Origin: Siminovitchia thermophila
Lineage (GTDB): Bacteria > Bacillota > Bacilli > Bacillales > Bacillaceae_C
Assembly: GCF_016909185.1 (NCBI RefSeq)
Contig: NZ_JAFBFH010000012.1
Coordinates: 62,001-126,000, forward strand
Length of the DNA: 64,000 bases
Direction: 5' to 3'
Under the pieces are notes generated by a model. It searched no databases. It was given only the letters and a program-made list of their open reading frames with translations, and was not told the DNA's origin. Below are positions 1 through 9,306 of the stretch, piece by piece (the stretch's first letter is position 1; the number at the start of each line of letters is the position of its first letter). The position numbers and the translations under genes are program-made.

Positions 1-631
1 TTCTCCGTTTTTTCCTGGCCGGCTCTTCCTTTTTCTCTTCATCCAAGCCCCATAAATCATCGTATTCCGTTACCGGTGTAGTATCTTCTTCCCACTCCTC
101 CTCTTCATCCATCTCCCAATCCAGCACCGGCCGCATCAAAGACGGGTCAATATGCTCTTCAATCGCGAGCACCGCATCCAAAAATTGCTCCACTTCTTTT
201 TTTCCGTGTTCCATTTCATATTGCCTGATTCTCCCTGCTGTCGCCGCCATGCTTTCCACCATATCCCGATTCGTGTTTTTAAATCGAACATTGTTTTTAA
301 AAAAATCGCAATGAGCTAGAACATGCGCCACAATCAGTTTGTTTTGAATCAACGAGTTGGAATCAAGGAGAAAGGCATAACAAGGGTTTGAGTTGATCAC
401 GAGTTCATATATTTTACTTAAACCAAAGTCATAATGCAGTTTCATTTTAAAAAATTGCTTTCCGAAACTCCAGTGGGAAAAACGAGTCGGCATTCCGTAA
501 GCGCCAAATGTGTAGATAATGTCAGCCGGGCATATTTCGTATCGCATCGGATAAAAGTCGAGGCCAAATCCACTGGCAATTTCTGTTATTTCATCAATAG
601 CATATTCTAATGTTTTCTCATCCGCACTCAT
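1..631 (-). CDS. spoVR: SpoVR family protein, N-terminal part (runs off the left edge)
   Basis: The frame starts [15 protein letters not shown] and continues with the conserved SpoVR segments [26 protein letters not shown]-like [10 protein letters not shown] and the H-rich [14 protein letters not shown]. This is the N-terminal domain of a family normally near 470 residues; about 210 are present and the rest lies outside the window. In Bacillus spoVR is a mother-cell sporulation gene needed for normal spore cortex. ATG at 631 is preceded by GGAGGG at a good distance. A sigma-E-like promoter lies just upstream. In many bacteria SpoVR genes travel with prkA and yhbH; here those two are 17-20 kb away on the same strand. 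The acidic stretch EEEEWEED near the visible C-end is normal for the family. Confidence 0.93.
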   Translation of the reverse strand, partial: MSADEKTLEYAIDEITEIASGFGLDFYPMRYEICPADIIYTFGAYGMPTRFSHWSFGKQFFKMKLHYDFGLSKIYELVINSNPCYAFLLDSNSLIQNKLIVAHVLAHCDFFKNNVRFKNTNRDMVESMAATAGRIRQYEMEHGKKEVEQFLDAVLAIEEHIDPSLMRPVLDWEMDEEEEWEEDTTPVTEYDDLWGLDEEKKEEPARKKRR

Positions 632-654
632 GAATATTCCCTCCTTTTATCCAC

Positions 655-683
655 AATGTATGAAAGACAAGGAAATAACATGA
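655..683 (-). promoter_or_regulatory. sigma-E-like promoter of spoVR
   Basis: On the minus strand TCATGTT (-35) is followed after 14 nt by CATACATT (-10), close to the sigma-E consensus KMATATT/CATACAAT. It lies about 25 nt upstream of the spoVR start. spoVR is sigma-E dependent in B. subtilis, so motif and known regulation agree. Confidence 0.6.
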
Positions 684-911
684 ATTACATCCGCCTTGGC
701 CGCCAAATTATTTTCCTCACCAAAAAGAGTAACTTCTCACCAATGATCTGGCGAACACCCAAATTCGGCTATGTCACGTTTTACACGTATTGGCTGGTTC
801 TTATTTTTTAACCGTGGTTAAACCCAAATCCAACCATGTCAAGATTTACACCCCTATATATCCCGGCTCCGCGGATATAATAAAGGCAACTCCTAAAAAG
901 GAGGAAACCAG

Positions 912-1160
912 ATGGATTATGATCGTGCCCTTTACTATACGCATCGGTCGGAATGGGATAATCTGATCGTTTTAATGGTTCGTACAAAAGACCATATGCT
1001 GTCAAAAAGAATAGAACGCTTTTTACACGCGTATTATTTTTCCCGCGATTATTCCCTGATTGAGCGTCAACTCTACTCACTGCTTCGTTATCTAGAGCAT
1101 GCCGTTTCTGTTACGGAAGAGGAAAGCATCTTTGAGAACAGCCCCTTGGTTCCCATTTAA
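912..1160 (+). CDS. yhdB: YhdB-like small protein
   Basis: This is an 82-residue soluble protein starting MDYDRALYYTHRSEWDNL, with a helical, charged body and no membrane segment. It resembles the YhdB family of Bacilli, small proteins of about 80 residues of unknown function; the assignment is from memory of the family and not from a search. The start is fixed by AAAAGGAGG 7 nt before the ATG. The gene is divergent from spoVR and followed at once by a strong terminator, so it is a single-gene unit. Confidence 0.7.
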   Translation: MDYDRALYYTHRSEWDNLIVLMVRTKDHMLSKRIERFLHAYYFSRDYSLIERQLYSLLRYLEHAVSVTEEESIFENSPLVPI

Positions 1161-1189
1161 CTGGCTGCCGCAAGCAGCCGGTTTTTTTA
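1161..1189 (+). terminator. Rho-independent terminator after the yhdB-like gene
   Basis: Stem GGCTGC/GCAGCC with loop CGCAA, then GG and seven T. It begins at the stop codon of the upstream gene. Confidence 0.85.
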
Positions 1190-1218
1190 GTAGCCATTTT
1201 GGAAAGATAGCGTTTTCA

Positions 1219-1248
1219 TTTACTTTAAACAGTTTTTTCCATTATAAT
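1219..1248 (+). promoter_or_regulatory. Likely sigma-A promoter of bdbC
   Basis: TTTACT and a perfect TATAAT are separated by 18 nt, about 40 nt upstream of the bdbC start. Confidence 0.5.
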
Positions 1249-1287
1249 CAAAGGAATACATAAACGATTTTAAAGGCAGTGATTTAT

Positions 1288-1722
1288 GTGGGGAAAAAAG
1301 ATCAGCGGGAAAATATGATTTTTTTTGCATGGGCTGTAGCTGTCATAGCGACACTCGGAAGTTTATATTTTTCGGAAATCAAGCAATATGAACCGTGCGA
1401 GCTTTGCTGGTACCAAAGAATTCTAATGTATCCGCAAGCCATTTTGCTCGGAATCGCCTTGGTCAAAAAAGATTACAAAGCGGCAATATACACATCCGTA
1501 CTTTCGGGAATGGGCGTGCTTTTATCTTTTTACCATTATTTAATTCAAAAAGTTGATTTTTTCTCCGCTTACTCCCCCGCTTGCGGGCGAGTTCCATGTA
1601 CGGGGGAATATATTAACTGGGCGGGATTTGTGACCATCCCCTTTTTAGCCTTTATTGCTTTTACACTCATTTTCTCCGTAAGTTTGATTTTATTGAAACA
1701 ATCGAAAGGTGATGCACAATGA
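1288..1722 (+). CDS. bdbC: DsbB/BdbC-type disulfide oxidoreductase
   Basis: This is a polytopic membrane thiol-disulfide oxidoreductase that passes electrons from an extracytoplasmic thioredoxin-like partner to quinone. It carries the two diagnostic cysteine pairs: CELC in the first outer loop and the second pair in CGRVPC. Four hydrophobic segments and about 145 residues match BdbC. The start is probably the GTG at 1288, because the weak AAAGG lies 11 nt upstream; an in-frame GTG at 1279 would sit too close to it. The stop overlaps the start of the next gene (ATGA), indicating translational coupling. Confidence 0.9.
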   Translation: MGKKDQRENMIFFAWAVAVIATLGSLYFSEIKQYEPCELCWYQRILMYPQAILLGIALVKKDYKAAIYTSVLSGMGVLLSFYHYLIQKVDFFSAYSPACGRVPCTGEYINWAGFVTIPFLAFIAFTLIFSVSLILLKQSKGDAQ

Positions 1723-2189
1723 AAAAAGTAGTTATATTTTTAGTCATTATTATCGGGTTGTTTGTCGCGATCGCCATAGTAACAAAAGTGCAGCAGGAAA
1801 AGAAGTCTGAAGGCAACGTATATCAAAAAGAAAGCTTGCATCCCACAACAGTCGAATTGTTGGATGATCCGCTGTACCAAAACATCATTTTGCCGGATGA
1901 GTTGGAGAAAAAATTGAAAAATAAGGAAGATGTCACCGTTTATTTCTTTAGCCCGACTTGCTCGCATTGCATAAAGACGACGCCGGTAGTTACACCCCTT
2001 GCGAAAGAAAAAAATATTGACCTTGTCCAATACAATTTGAAAGAGTTTGAAAACGGCTTTAAAAAATATGGAATTACCCATACCCCGACGCTTATGCATT
2101 TCAAAGATGGGAAAGAAGCAGCACGAATGGTCGGCTCCCATCCAAAAGAAGATTTTGCGGCTTGGTTTGATGAACATGTAAAAAAATAA
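1719..2189 (+). CDS. Membrane-anchored thioredoxin-like protein, partner of BdbC
   Basis: One N-terminal hydrophobic anchor (about residues 4-22) is followed by a thioredoxin fold with active site CSHC in FFSPTCSHCIKTTP and a cis-proline region THTPTLMHF. At 156 residues it fits extracytoplasmic thioredoxin-like reductants or oxidants. It overlaps bdbC by four bases, so the pair likely works together in forming or shuffling disulfides in exported proteins. The CSHC pair differs from the CPAC/CPTC seen in BdbD, so its redox direction is not certain. Confidence 0.85.
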   Translation: MKKVVIFLVIIIGLFVAIAIVTKVQQEKKSEGNVYQKESLHPTTVELLDDPLYQNIILPDELEKKLKNKEDVTVYFFSPTCSHCIKTTPVVTPLAKEKNIDLVQYNLKEFENGFKKYGITHTPTLMHFKDGKEAARMVGSHPKEDFAAWFDEHVKK

Positions 2190-2231
2190 AAGCGCCCATC
2201 CTTTTGGACAAGCGCTTGCCAGAAAAAGATT

Positions 2232-2266
2232 CCCCTGCACTATTCAAACTGGATTCAGTGCAGGGG
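2232..2266 (-). terminator. Hairpin, terminator on the minus strand
   Basis: A 10-bp perfect stem CCCCTGCACT/AGTGCAGGGG with a 15-nt loop. On the minus strand it is followed by AATCTTTTTC, so it can end the YhcU-like transcript; on the plus strand no T-run follows. Confidence 0.6.
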
Positions 2267-2385
2267 AGCCATTTTCATGTTCCTGAGACCGTCAGGTTGG
2301 ACAATCCAAAACGTGTAAACGGCCTTAGCCCCGTGAAAATAAGCCAAAGCCGTTCGGTTGTCTCAACAGCCGAAAAGTGTATGTT

Positions 2386-2787
2386 TCAAATTAAAAAATC
2401 GTTGTATGCAGGCGTAAAAATGCTTAACGAGTGACTCAGCCCTTTTTGTCGTGTGTACTGTGAATATGTGAAAGGAAATGATATGTCATGGCTTTCCAAA
2501 ATCTTTTTGTTTTTGTAAAAAATACTTTCCAAATGAGGATTATGTGAGTCGATGTTTCTCAATTCCAATAATGTTTTCATGACTTGCAGCGCCGCAATCA
2601 CATTCAACGCATCCGATGCGCTATTGGGCCAATCTTCAAAAGAAGGTGTTTTCAATATATTCAGTTCGCAAAACGTGTAAATATCATCGTCTTGAAAATA
2701 AGAAGGTAAAATGGATGAATAAAAATCGTCAAGCAAACTGCTTATTGTTTCCTTCTGTTCTTGTGTAGCCGCAAATACAACCTTCAT
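2386..2787 (-). CDS. YhcU-like (DUF5365) protein
   Basis: 133 residues beginning MKVVFAATQEQKETISSLLDDFYSSILPSYF, a pattern typical of the YhcU family of Bacilli, whose function is unknown. There are no membrane segments or known catalytic motifs. It stands alone between convergent bdbC and the aldo/keto reductase gene. The family call rests on recognition of the N-terminal pattern and the length. Confidence 0.6.
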   Translation of the reverse strand: MKVVFAATQEQKETISSLLDDFYSSILPSYFQDDDIYTFCELNILKTPSFEDWPNSASDALNVIAALQVMKTLLELRNIDSHNPHLESIFYKNKKILESHDISFPFTYSQYTRQKGLSHSLSIFTPAYNDFLI

Positions 2788-2908
2788 ATCCGAAAACCTG
2801 CCTTATGCTCTGAATGTTCTCCCCATTAGAATAACATATGAAAAGCCTACAGATCGTTGGGAAAGTAAGGTAATCGATTAACAAGCGGCATAGGCGGCCA
2901 ATCACTAA

Positions 2909-3742
2909 CTAATCAAAGTTAAAATGATCAGGATGAGGGCCATACCTTTCGTCCAGGTTCAATCCATTTATTTCATTCATATCTTTGAGTGAAAGTTCAA
3001 AATCAAAAATTTCCGCATTTTCACGGATACGATTGCTATTGATCGACTTTGGAATAATGATGTTTCCGTTTTGCAAGTGCCAGCGCAAAATAATTTGCGC
3101 ACTGCTTTTTCCGTATTTTTTGCCAAGCGCAACGAGAGAAGGTTCTTCAAGCAAACGTGCGCGGGCAAGAGGCGACCACGCTTCGACAGCAATATCATGC
3201 TCTTGGCAATATTCCCGAAGCGGTTCTTGTGTCAACCGTGGATGCAGTTCAATTTGATTAACGACAGGCTTTTCATTACTGCGGACGGCCAAATCTTCCA
3301 AATGATGAATTTGGAAATTGCAAACGCCAATGGCCCGGACAAGCTTTTCATCATATAACCTTTCAAGCGCACGCCACGTGTCCACATACTTATCTTTTAC
3401 GGCCCAGTGAATTAAATATAAATCCACATATTCCATTTGTAATTGATTCAAACTTTCTTCAAATGCTTTCAAAGTGTTGTCATAGCCCTGGTCCGTGTTC
3501 CATACCTTAGTGGTGATAAACAGCTCCTCCCGCGGAATTCCAGAATCCTTTACCGCCTCTCCGACAACATCTTCATTTTCATAAATTTTTGCCGTATCAA
3601 TCGACCTGTATCCGTATTGTAATGCATATCTTATGGCATTAACCGCTTTCTTTTTCTCCTTCATTAAGTAAACCCCAAGTCCGAGGTACGGCATGTCGAT
3701 CCCATTATGTAATGTTTTTACACTTTGCAAATGTTGAACCAT
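2909..3742 (-). CDS. Aldo/keto reductase (AKR5-like)
   Basis: This is an NADPH-dependent carbonyl reductase with a TIM-barrel fold. The AKR tetrad is visible: D and Y in RSIDTAKIYENE, K in FITTKVWN and H in VDLYLIHW. The coenzyme-binding IIPKSINSNRIRENAEIFDFEL near the C-end is also present. The 277-residue length fits 2,5-diketogluconate reductase/YtbE-type enzymes. The start is placed at MVQHLQSVKTL because GAAAGGGTG lies at the right distance; ATGs 6 and 30 nt upstream sit on or before that site. The substrate cannot be told from sequence. It is a single gene with no obvious partner. Confidence 0.88.
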   Translation of the reverse strand: MVQHLQSVKTLHNGIDMPYLGLGVYLMKEKKKAVNAIRYALQYGYRSIDTAKIYENEDVVGEAVKDSGIPREELFITTKVWNTDQGYDNTLKAFEESLNQLQMEYVDLYLIHWAVKDKYVDTWRALERLYDEKLVRAIGVCNFQIHHLEDLAVRSNEKPVVNQIELHPRLTQEPLREYCQEHDIAVEAWSPLARARLLEEPSLVALGKKYGKSSAQIILRWHLQNGNIIIPKSINSNRIRENAEIFDFELSLKDMNEINGLNLDERYGPHPDHFNFD

Positions 3743-4038
3743 TTCCATCACCCTTTCTCCCATTTTCTTCATTGTATATTGATCCGTTGTATAGTGCTAA
3801 CTATTTGTTCACATATTTATTTCGACAGAAGCTTTTAACTTTCCCGCAAATAAGCTAAAATAAGATCGTTTGTTAATTTGTTTTAACTCACGATGAGGCC
3901 CTTTCATCCAGAGAGAAATATGGATCTAGGTTCCTTTTTCACCATGAGCGGCGCCACTTATCTTTCTTTCGTTGTTCCTAAAATTGTTTGGCGTAAAAGA
4001 AACTGACTACACTTCGTTTATTGTTGTTTATATTAATG

Positions 4039-4064
4039 AGGCAGCCGATAAAAACGAGCTGCCT
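4039..4064 (+). other. Hairpin in the purine permease leader
   Basis: Inverted repeat AGGCAGC/GCTGCCT, ending 8 nt before the ribosome binding site of the permease. It has no T-run. It may affect translation or mRNA stability. The ~310-nt leader shows no match to a purine riboswitch core, and I see no other gene in it. Confidence 0.4.
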
Positions 4065-4083
4065 GATGCACTGGAGGTCACCT

Positions 4084-5382
4084 ATGTTTAAATTAAAGGA
4101 AAATCAAACAAATGTTAGAACTGAAATCATTGCAGGAATGACGACTTTTTTAACGATGGTATATATTATTGTTGTCAATCCGATCATCTTAAAAGATGCC
4201 GGCGTGCCTATTGATCAAGTGTTTACTGCAACGATCATCGCGACTGTTGCCGGAACACTTTGGATGGCGCTGGCGGCCAATTACCCGATCGCGATTGCTC
4301 CGGGTATGGGATTGAATGCCTATTTTGCTTATTCCGTTGTCGAAACACACGACATTTCTTATATAACGGCGTTTGCTGCTGTATTTGTTGCAGGCATCAT
4401 ATTTATTATTTTATCCTTGACACCTTTTCGCAAAGTATTGATCGAAGCCATACCTGCAAACTTGAAACATGGTATTACGGCGGGAATCGGACTTTTTATT
4501 GCATTTATCGGAATGAGACTCACCGGTCTGATCGTGGCTCATCCAACTAACCTTGTAGCCTTGGGAGACCTTCACTCTCCTCCTGTCTTGCTTGCACTTT
4601 TAGGCTTGTTCGTGACAATCGTTTTACTGGCTTTTCATATACATGGAGCATTGTTTATCGGGATGGTCATCACAGGTTTAACAGCCTTTTTTACTGGCCA
4701 GCTTCATTTTGACCAGGGCTTTGTACAAATGCCATCGCTTCCTGAAGGAATCTTGATTACCAACCCATTGTCCGCCTTTAGCGAAGTGGCAGAACATTTT
4801 CTTTTTGCGGTTGTCTTTTCTTTTCTGCTTGTAACTATCTTCGATACTACAGGTACAATGATCGGTGTCGCTCAGCAAGCGGGACTGATGAAGGGCAATA
4901 CTTTTCCCCGGGCACGGCAGGCACTGTTGGCTGACTCGGTGGCCACTACAATCGGGGCCATGGTCGGTACAAGCCCGACAAGCGCCTATATCGAATCTTC
5001 TTCCGGAGTCGCTGCCGGCGGCCGTACAGGTCTGACAACTGTGACTGTTTCCCTTTTATTTATCATTGCGGCTTTTTTCGGCCCGCTCGTAAGTGCCGTT
5101 TCCGAACTGTCCGCAATTACTGCTCCTGCGCTAATCATTGTCGGAAGCATGATGATGGGGGCTATTTCAAAAATAAATTGGTCACAAATTGATGAAGGAT
5201 TTCCCGCGTTTTTAATTATATTGAGTATGCCTTTAACCTCCAGCATTGCGACAGGCATCGCTCTCGGATTTATTTCTTATCCAATCTTAAAGATCGTAAA
5301 AGGAAAGTGGCGGGATGTCCATCCGTTAGTATATATATTTGCTGTCCTATTTTTCTACCAGTTGGCTTTCCTGCCGCATTAA
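4084..5382 (+). CDS. NCS2 family purine permease (PbuG/AzgA type)
   Basis: A membrane transporter of about 432 residues with at least ten hydrophobic segments. The family marks are present: IIAGMTTFLTMVYIIVVNP at the N-end, NYPIAIAPGMGLNAYFAY and TSPTSAYIESSSGVAAGGRTGL. Members take up hypoxanthine, guanine or adenine with protons. The start at MFKLKENQ is set by GGAGGT 5 nt upstream; a longer frame would read through the leader hairpin. It ends in front of a bidirectional terminator. Specificity among purines is not resolved. Confidence 0.9.
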   Translation: MFKLKENQTNVRTEIIAGMTTFLTMVYIIVVNPIILKDAGVPIDQVFTATIIATVAGTLWMALAANYPIAIAPGMGLNAYFAYSVVETHDISYITAFAAVFVAGIIFIILSLTPFRKVLIEAIPANLKHGITAGIGLFIAFIGMRLTGLIVAHPTNLVALGDLHSPPVLLALLGLFVTIVLLAFHIHGALFIGMVITGLTAFFTGQLHFDQGFVQMPSLPEGILITNPLSAFSEVAEHFLFAVVFSFLLVTIFDTTGTMIGVAQQAGLMKGNTFPRARQALLADSVATTIGAMVGTSPTSAYIESSSGVAAGGRTGLTTVTVSLLFIIAAFFGPLVSAVSELSAITAPALIIVGSMMMGAISKINWSQIDEGFPAFLIILSMPLTSSIATGIALGFISYPILKIVKGKWRDVHPLVYIFAVLFFYQLAFLPH

Positions 5383-5645
5383 GCTTGCTCCCGACATTCA
5401 GAGCGCAGACAACCAATGTTCTAATCATTTTTGCCAACAGCTTGGCGTTTTGGCAATGCCAAGAGGGTTCGGGTGCAGCAAGTTTGTCAACGTCTTTCCG
5501 CTCCTTATGCTCACTCGGGAAAACCGCCCTCGCCTTCTCGTCAAATAGGCAGCATGCCCGCTTTGTAAGAGGGACACTTTCGGAGCCGACCTTCTCCTGC
5601 TGAGAGGGCATACTTGGTTCCATCCTATTCCTCTTGGAACTAAAC

Positions 5646-5679
5646 AAAAAACCTGATCAAATGATCAGGCTTTTTGTTT
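5646..5679. terminator. Bidirectional terminator between permease and lpd
   Basis: Stem CCTGATCA/TGATCAGG with A-rich sequence on the left and CTTTTTGTTTT on the right. It overlaps the stop codon of the convergent lpd gene. The ~260 nt between the permease and this hairpin holds no convincing gene. Confidence 0.85.
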
Positions 5680-7083
5680 TACTTTTTTTGGCGGCTGGTG
5701 AATGGCAAGGCCTTTCATTTGTTCAACAGCTTCCAATAAAGATTCGCTTGTGCTCGGATGTGGATAAAATGGAAATAGAAAGTCTTCATCTCTTGCCCCC
5801 ATCTCCAAACCGAGTACAGCGCTTGAAATAAGGTCGACTGCCCCTTCCCCAATGAAGTGTACACCTAAAAGCCGGTCCGATTGGTCGTCAAACACAACTT
5901 TTGCCATCCCCTCCTTATTTTGCGTCAATGACGCGTATCCGTTGGCGGTTAATGGGAAAACCCCCGTCTTAATTGTAAAACCCGCTTCTTTTGCTTCACT
6001 TTCGGTAAATCCTGAAAAAGCGATAGGCGGGTCTGTATGGATGACTGTCGGCATCCATGTCATATCAACCTCACCCGTTTTCCCACATGCTATTTCAGCG
6101 GCTGTTTTTCCTTGGCGAATTCCTTTTACAGCAAGTAATGGCGGCCCTGTCACATCTCCAATTGCAAAGATGCCTCCCCTGTTTGTTCGACATTGCTCAT
6201 CCACGACAATAAAACCTTGATCATCCAACTCCACTCCTAGACGGGACACACCCAAGCCGTCCGTGTTCCCCCTAATCTCTTCCTGAGAATAAATATGAGT
6301 TCCGGTCACTTCACGCCGTTCCCCGTTGGCATTATTGAAAGTGCAATCAATTAGATTGTTTGATATATGCCAGCGAATATTCTTTACATCAAGGTGCAGA
6401 TCAATCTTTCTTTTCTTCAGCAGTCTTATCAACTCTTTTTCAATTTCAGCGTCCAAAAAGCCGCTGTCATCTCTTGTGGCAAGAACCGTCACATCACATC
6501 CCAAGCCGGAATAAGCGAACGCAGCTTCTAAAACAAGGTAATTCCAGCCGATAAGAAGTAATTTTCCGGGAAGGTTTTCCGGATTAAACAGCTGATAAGA
6601 AGAAAGCACCCGGTTAGTTTCATCTTCCTTGATGTATGCTCCCGCAGCAATGATCGCTTGGGAAAATTTGATTGTCTCGTATTGATGCCCATTTTCCACT
6701 CCGATCCTTTCATGATCAAGGAAATAGGCTTTTCCGGTTATGATCTCAATTTTATGTGCTTTACACAGCGCCATGACGCCTTTTCTGAGATTGTCTATGG
6801 TATTGTTTTTATATTGATGGTAAGTGGATAGTGCAAATGACGGGTCATCAAACAAAAAGCCCAACTCTTTCATTTTTTGCAAGCGTCCGCTTTGCTTGGC
6901 CGCATGAACCAATGTTTTGGACGGAATGCATCCTTTATTCAGGCAGACTCCGCCGATTTTTTCTTTTTCTATTATGACAACTTCTTTGCCGAGCTGTGCC
7001 GCTCTAATGGCCGCAGTGTAGCCGGCAGGTCCCCCGCCGACTACGACCAATTCTTTTTCTTGAACTAGTTCTCCTACGACCAT
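5665..7083 (-). CDS. Dihydrolipoamide dehydrogenase (E3)
   Basis: This flavoprotein reoxidises the dihydrolipoyl groups of E2 with NAD. FAD-binding VVVGGGPAGYTAAIRAAQLG lies at about residues 13-32, the redox-active disulfide is C47-C52 in GGVCLNKGC, and the second FAD segment is IFAIGDVTG. The C-terminal His-Glu pair sits in FYPHPSTSESLLEA. Length 472 is normal. It is the last gene of the E1a-E1b-E2-E3 cluster, one base after the E2 stop, so it belongs to that complex. It may also serve the acoABC system, which lacks its own E3. Confidence 0.95.
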   Translation of the reverse strand: MVVGELVQEKELVVVGGGPAGYTAAIRAAQLGKEVVIIEKEKIGGVCLNKGCIPSKTLVHAAKQSGRLQKMKELGFLFDDPSFALSTYHQYKNNTIDNLRKGVMALCKAHKIEIITGKAYFLDHERIGVENGHQYETIKFSQAIIAAGAYIKEDETNRVLSSYQLFNPENLPGKLLLIGWNYLVLEAAFAYSGLGCDVTVLATRDDSGFLDAEIEKELIRLLKKRKIDLHLDVKNIRWHISNNLIDCTFNNANGERREVTGTHIYSQEEIRGNTDGLGVSRLGVELDDQGFIVVDEQCRTNRGGIFAIGDVTGPPLLAVKGIRQGKTAAEIACGKTGEVDMTWMPTVIHTDPPIAFSGFTESEAKEAGFTIKTGVFPLTANGYASLTQNKEGMAKVVFDDQSDRLLGVHFIGEGAVDLISSAVLGLEMGARDEDFLFPFYPHPSTSESLLEAVEQMKGLAIHQPPKKVKQKA

Positions 7084-7084
7084 T

Positions 7085-8296
7085 CTACATCAACTCCAAT
7101 AACATTTTAGCCGGATTTTCGATTAAGCGGACAAATCGGTTCGTAAATGCCACTGCCATTGCCCCATCGGCTACACGGTGGTCAAAGGACATCGATATAT
7201 TCATCATGGAGCGGATCGTGATCTCATCATTGACAACGGCCGGGCGTTTTTTCGCCTTATGAAAAGCCATCAAACCTGTTTCCGGATAATTAATAATAGG
7301 AGTGGCGGCAATGCTGCCGAGCGGTCCTACATTGCTGATTGTGAAAGTGCTGCCGGACATTTCTTTCGGGTTCAGCCGGTTTTCTTGCGCTTTTTGAATA
7401 AGTTGCTTCATCTCATCATGAATTTGTTTGATGGATTTACGTTCTGTATGACGGATCACTGGGACAATCAGCCCTTCTTCCGTATCAACGGCAATCCCCA
7501 TATGGCAATGGTTTTTCATTTTGATTACTTCGTTCTCCTCATCCAGTACAGCGTTGAATACCGGAAAGTCCTGCAGCGCAATCTGAACCGCCTTAATGAA
7601 AAAAGCTGCGACAGATACATGATCTCCTTCTTCCTTTAGTTGCTGTGTCAGGTTTAGGACATTTGTTACATCTGCTTCTTCAAAATGGGTGACATGCGGA
7701 ATTGTAAACAGCGATTTTGCCATTTTCTCTGCAATGATTTTTCTCCGGCCTTTAAAAGGAACGATGTTCTCCTCTTCTGTTTCCAGCCGCCGCGCAGAAG
7801 CGGACGCACTTTCCTGAGACACTTGTCTTTTTCCCGCTGCTGATTCGTTCGTAAACCTGTAAACATCTTCATCCGTTATTCTTCCGGCTGGACCCGTTCC
7901 GGTTACTTCTTCTATATTGACTCCAAGATCACGAGCTATTTTTCGAGTATAGGGTGCGGCCAAAACCAGTTTCTTATTGGCAGGCTTAGTCACTTGGATT
8001 TGCACGCTTTTTTTTGCTTGTTCCTCTTCTTTTCTTGTGTCAACGGTTGCAGATTGGCCTGGATCAATGACAAGCAACGTGGTTCCGACAGTAATCTGTT
8101 CTCCTTCGGGAACCTTGATGTCTGTGATAGTGCCTTGAGCCGGCGAAGGCAGTTCAGCAGTCATTTTGTCGGTCTGCACCTCAACAAGTGGCTGGTCCGC
8201 CTCCACTTTTTCACCAATTTTAACAAGGTATTGGATCACTTCTCCTTCGGTGATCCCTTCTCCGATATCATGAAATTTCACATCGACCAAAAACAC
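7085..8296 (-). CDS. 2-oxoacid dehydrogenase E2, lipoamide acyltransferase
   Basis: Core enzyme that moves the acyl group from E1 to CoA. It has one lipoyl domain with Lys44 in QTDKMTAE, then a peripheral subunit-binding domain around residues 112-150 (YTRKIARDLGVNIEEVTGTGPAGRI is typical), then the catalytic domain ending in FDHRVADG, the HRxxDG active site. Length 403 fits. The likely start is a GTG preceded by AAAAGGGTGA. The acyl specificity is inferred from the neighbouring phenylalanine dehydrogenase as phenylacetyl, but branched-chain acyl groups are possible. Confidence 0.93.
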   Translation of the reverse strand: MFLVDVKFHDIGEGITEGEVIQYLVKIGEKVEADQPLVEVQTDKMTAELPSPAQGTITDIKVPEGEQITVGTTLLVIDPGQSATVDTRKEEEQAKKSVQIQVTKPANKKLVLAAPYTRKIARDLGVNIEEVTGTGPAGRITDEDVYRFTNESAAGKRQVSQESASASARRLETEEENIVPFKGRRKIIAEKMAKSLFTIPHVTHFEEADVTNVLNLTQQLKEEGDHVSVAAFFIKAVQIALQDFPVFNAVLDEENEVIKMKNHCHMGIAVDTEEGLIVPVIRHTERKSIKQIHDEMKQLIQKAQENRLNPKEMSGSTFTISNVGPLGSIAATPIINYPETGLMAFHKAKKRPAVVNDEITIRSMMNISMSFDHRVADGAMAVAFTNRFVRLIENPAKMLLELM

Positions 8297-8307
8297 TCAC
8301 CCTTTTC

Positions 8308-9306
8308 TTAAAAATTGACTGTTGTTTCAATGGCCTTCATTACACGCTCGGGTGTCGGCAAATAATGTTGTTCCAGTGTATAAAATGGGACAGGTACATC
8401 AAAGCCGGTAACTCTTTCAATCGGGGCTTTTAAATATAAAAATGAAGTGTCTTGAATAAGGGTAATGATTTCCGTCCCAAGTCCGCTTGTGGCATGCGCT
8501 TCATGAACAATGACGGCTCTTCCTGTTTTTTGGACAGATTCGGCTATCATGTCTTTGTCAAGCGGATATAGCGTTCTTAAATCAAGCACATCACAATGGA
8601 CGCCTTGTTCCTTCATTTGTTCAGCCGCTTGAACCGCCACTGGAACCATCGCTCCCCACGCAATGACCGTCACATCATTGCCCTCCATTATCCTCTTTGC
8701 TTTGCCGATTTCGACCGTGTACTTTTCAGTAGGAACATCTTCTCGAAACGCTCGATATGATCTCATGGATTCTAGAAACAAAACAGGGTCAGGATCCTCG
8801 ATGCTCGCAATGAGCAAGCCTTTTGCATCATACGGACTGGCTGGACAAACCACCTTGATTCCCGGCATATGGGTAAAAAATGCTTCAACACTGTCAGAAT
8901 GGATTTCAGGGGCGCGGATACCGGCGCCATACGGTGCCCTTATGACGAGCGGAACGGTAAAATGGCTGTTCGTCCGCATCCGAATCCGTGTAACATGAGT
9001 AGCGATTTGTTCAAATGCGGGATAAATGAACCCGAGAAATTGCATTTCCACTACCGGAAGCAGCCCGTTTACCGCCATGCCGATGGCGGTGCCGACAATC
9101 CCCGATTCACTAATCGGCGTATCAATGACACGATGTTCGCCGAATTCATCCATTAAGCCGTCTGTTGCGCGAAACACTCCGCCATTCACGCCGATGTCTT
9201 CACCCATTATAAGCATCTCATGGCGCTCCCTCATCATCGTGCGCAGCCCATCGGTGACCGCTTGAACCAACGTCAATTTTTGAGTAGCCGGTGCCGATAC
9301 ATTCAT
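8308..9306 (-). CDS. 2-oxoacid dehydrogenase E1 beta subunit
   Basis: Thiamine diphosphate-dependent decarboxylase subunit. The E1-beta marks are MGEDIGVNGGVFRATDGL, ISESGIVGTAIGMA and the VPLVIRAPYGAGIRAPEIHSDSVEAFF segment. Length 332 is usual. Its start overlaps the E1-alpha stop by four bases. Together with alpha it forms the a2b2 enzyme that decarboxylates the 2-oxoacid. General annotation would call it pyruvate or branched-chain; the context favours phenylpyruvate. Confidence 0.93.
   Translation of the reverse strand: MNVSAPATQKLTLVQAVTDGLRTMMRERHEMLIMGEDIGVNGGVFRATDGLMDEFGEHRVIDTPISESGIVGTAIGMAVNGLLPVVEMQFLGFIYPAFEQIATHVTRIRMRTNSHFTVPLVIRAPYGAGIRAPEIHSDSVEAFFTHMPGIKVVCPASPYDAKGLLIASIEDPDPVLFLESMRSYRAFREDVPTEKYTVEIGKAKRIMEGNDVTVIAWGAMVPVAVQAAEQMKEQGVHCDVLDLRTLYPLDKDMIAESVQKTGRAVIVHEAHATSGLGTEIITLIQDTSFLYLKAPIERVTGFDVPVPFYTLEQHYLPTPERVMKAIETTVNF

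Noticed and set aside
1740-2240. Long antisense frame over the thioredoxin-like gene
   Set aside because: The shadow of a well-supported gene; Cys and Phe rich without any motif.
3790-4080. Purine riboswitch in front of the permease
   Set aside because: The conserved junction and loop sequences of the purine aptamer could not be found in the leader.
5383-5645. Minus-strand open frame convergent with the permease
   Set aside because: It runs antisense into the permease gene, has no ribosome site and shows no protein-like pattern.
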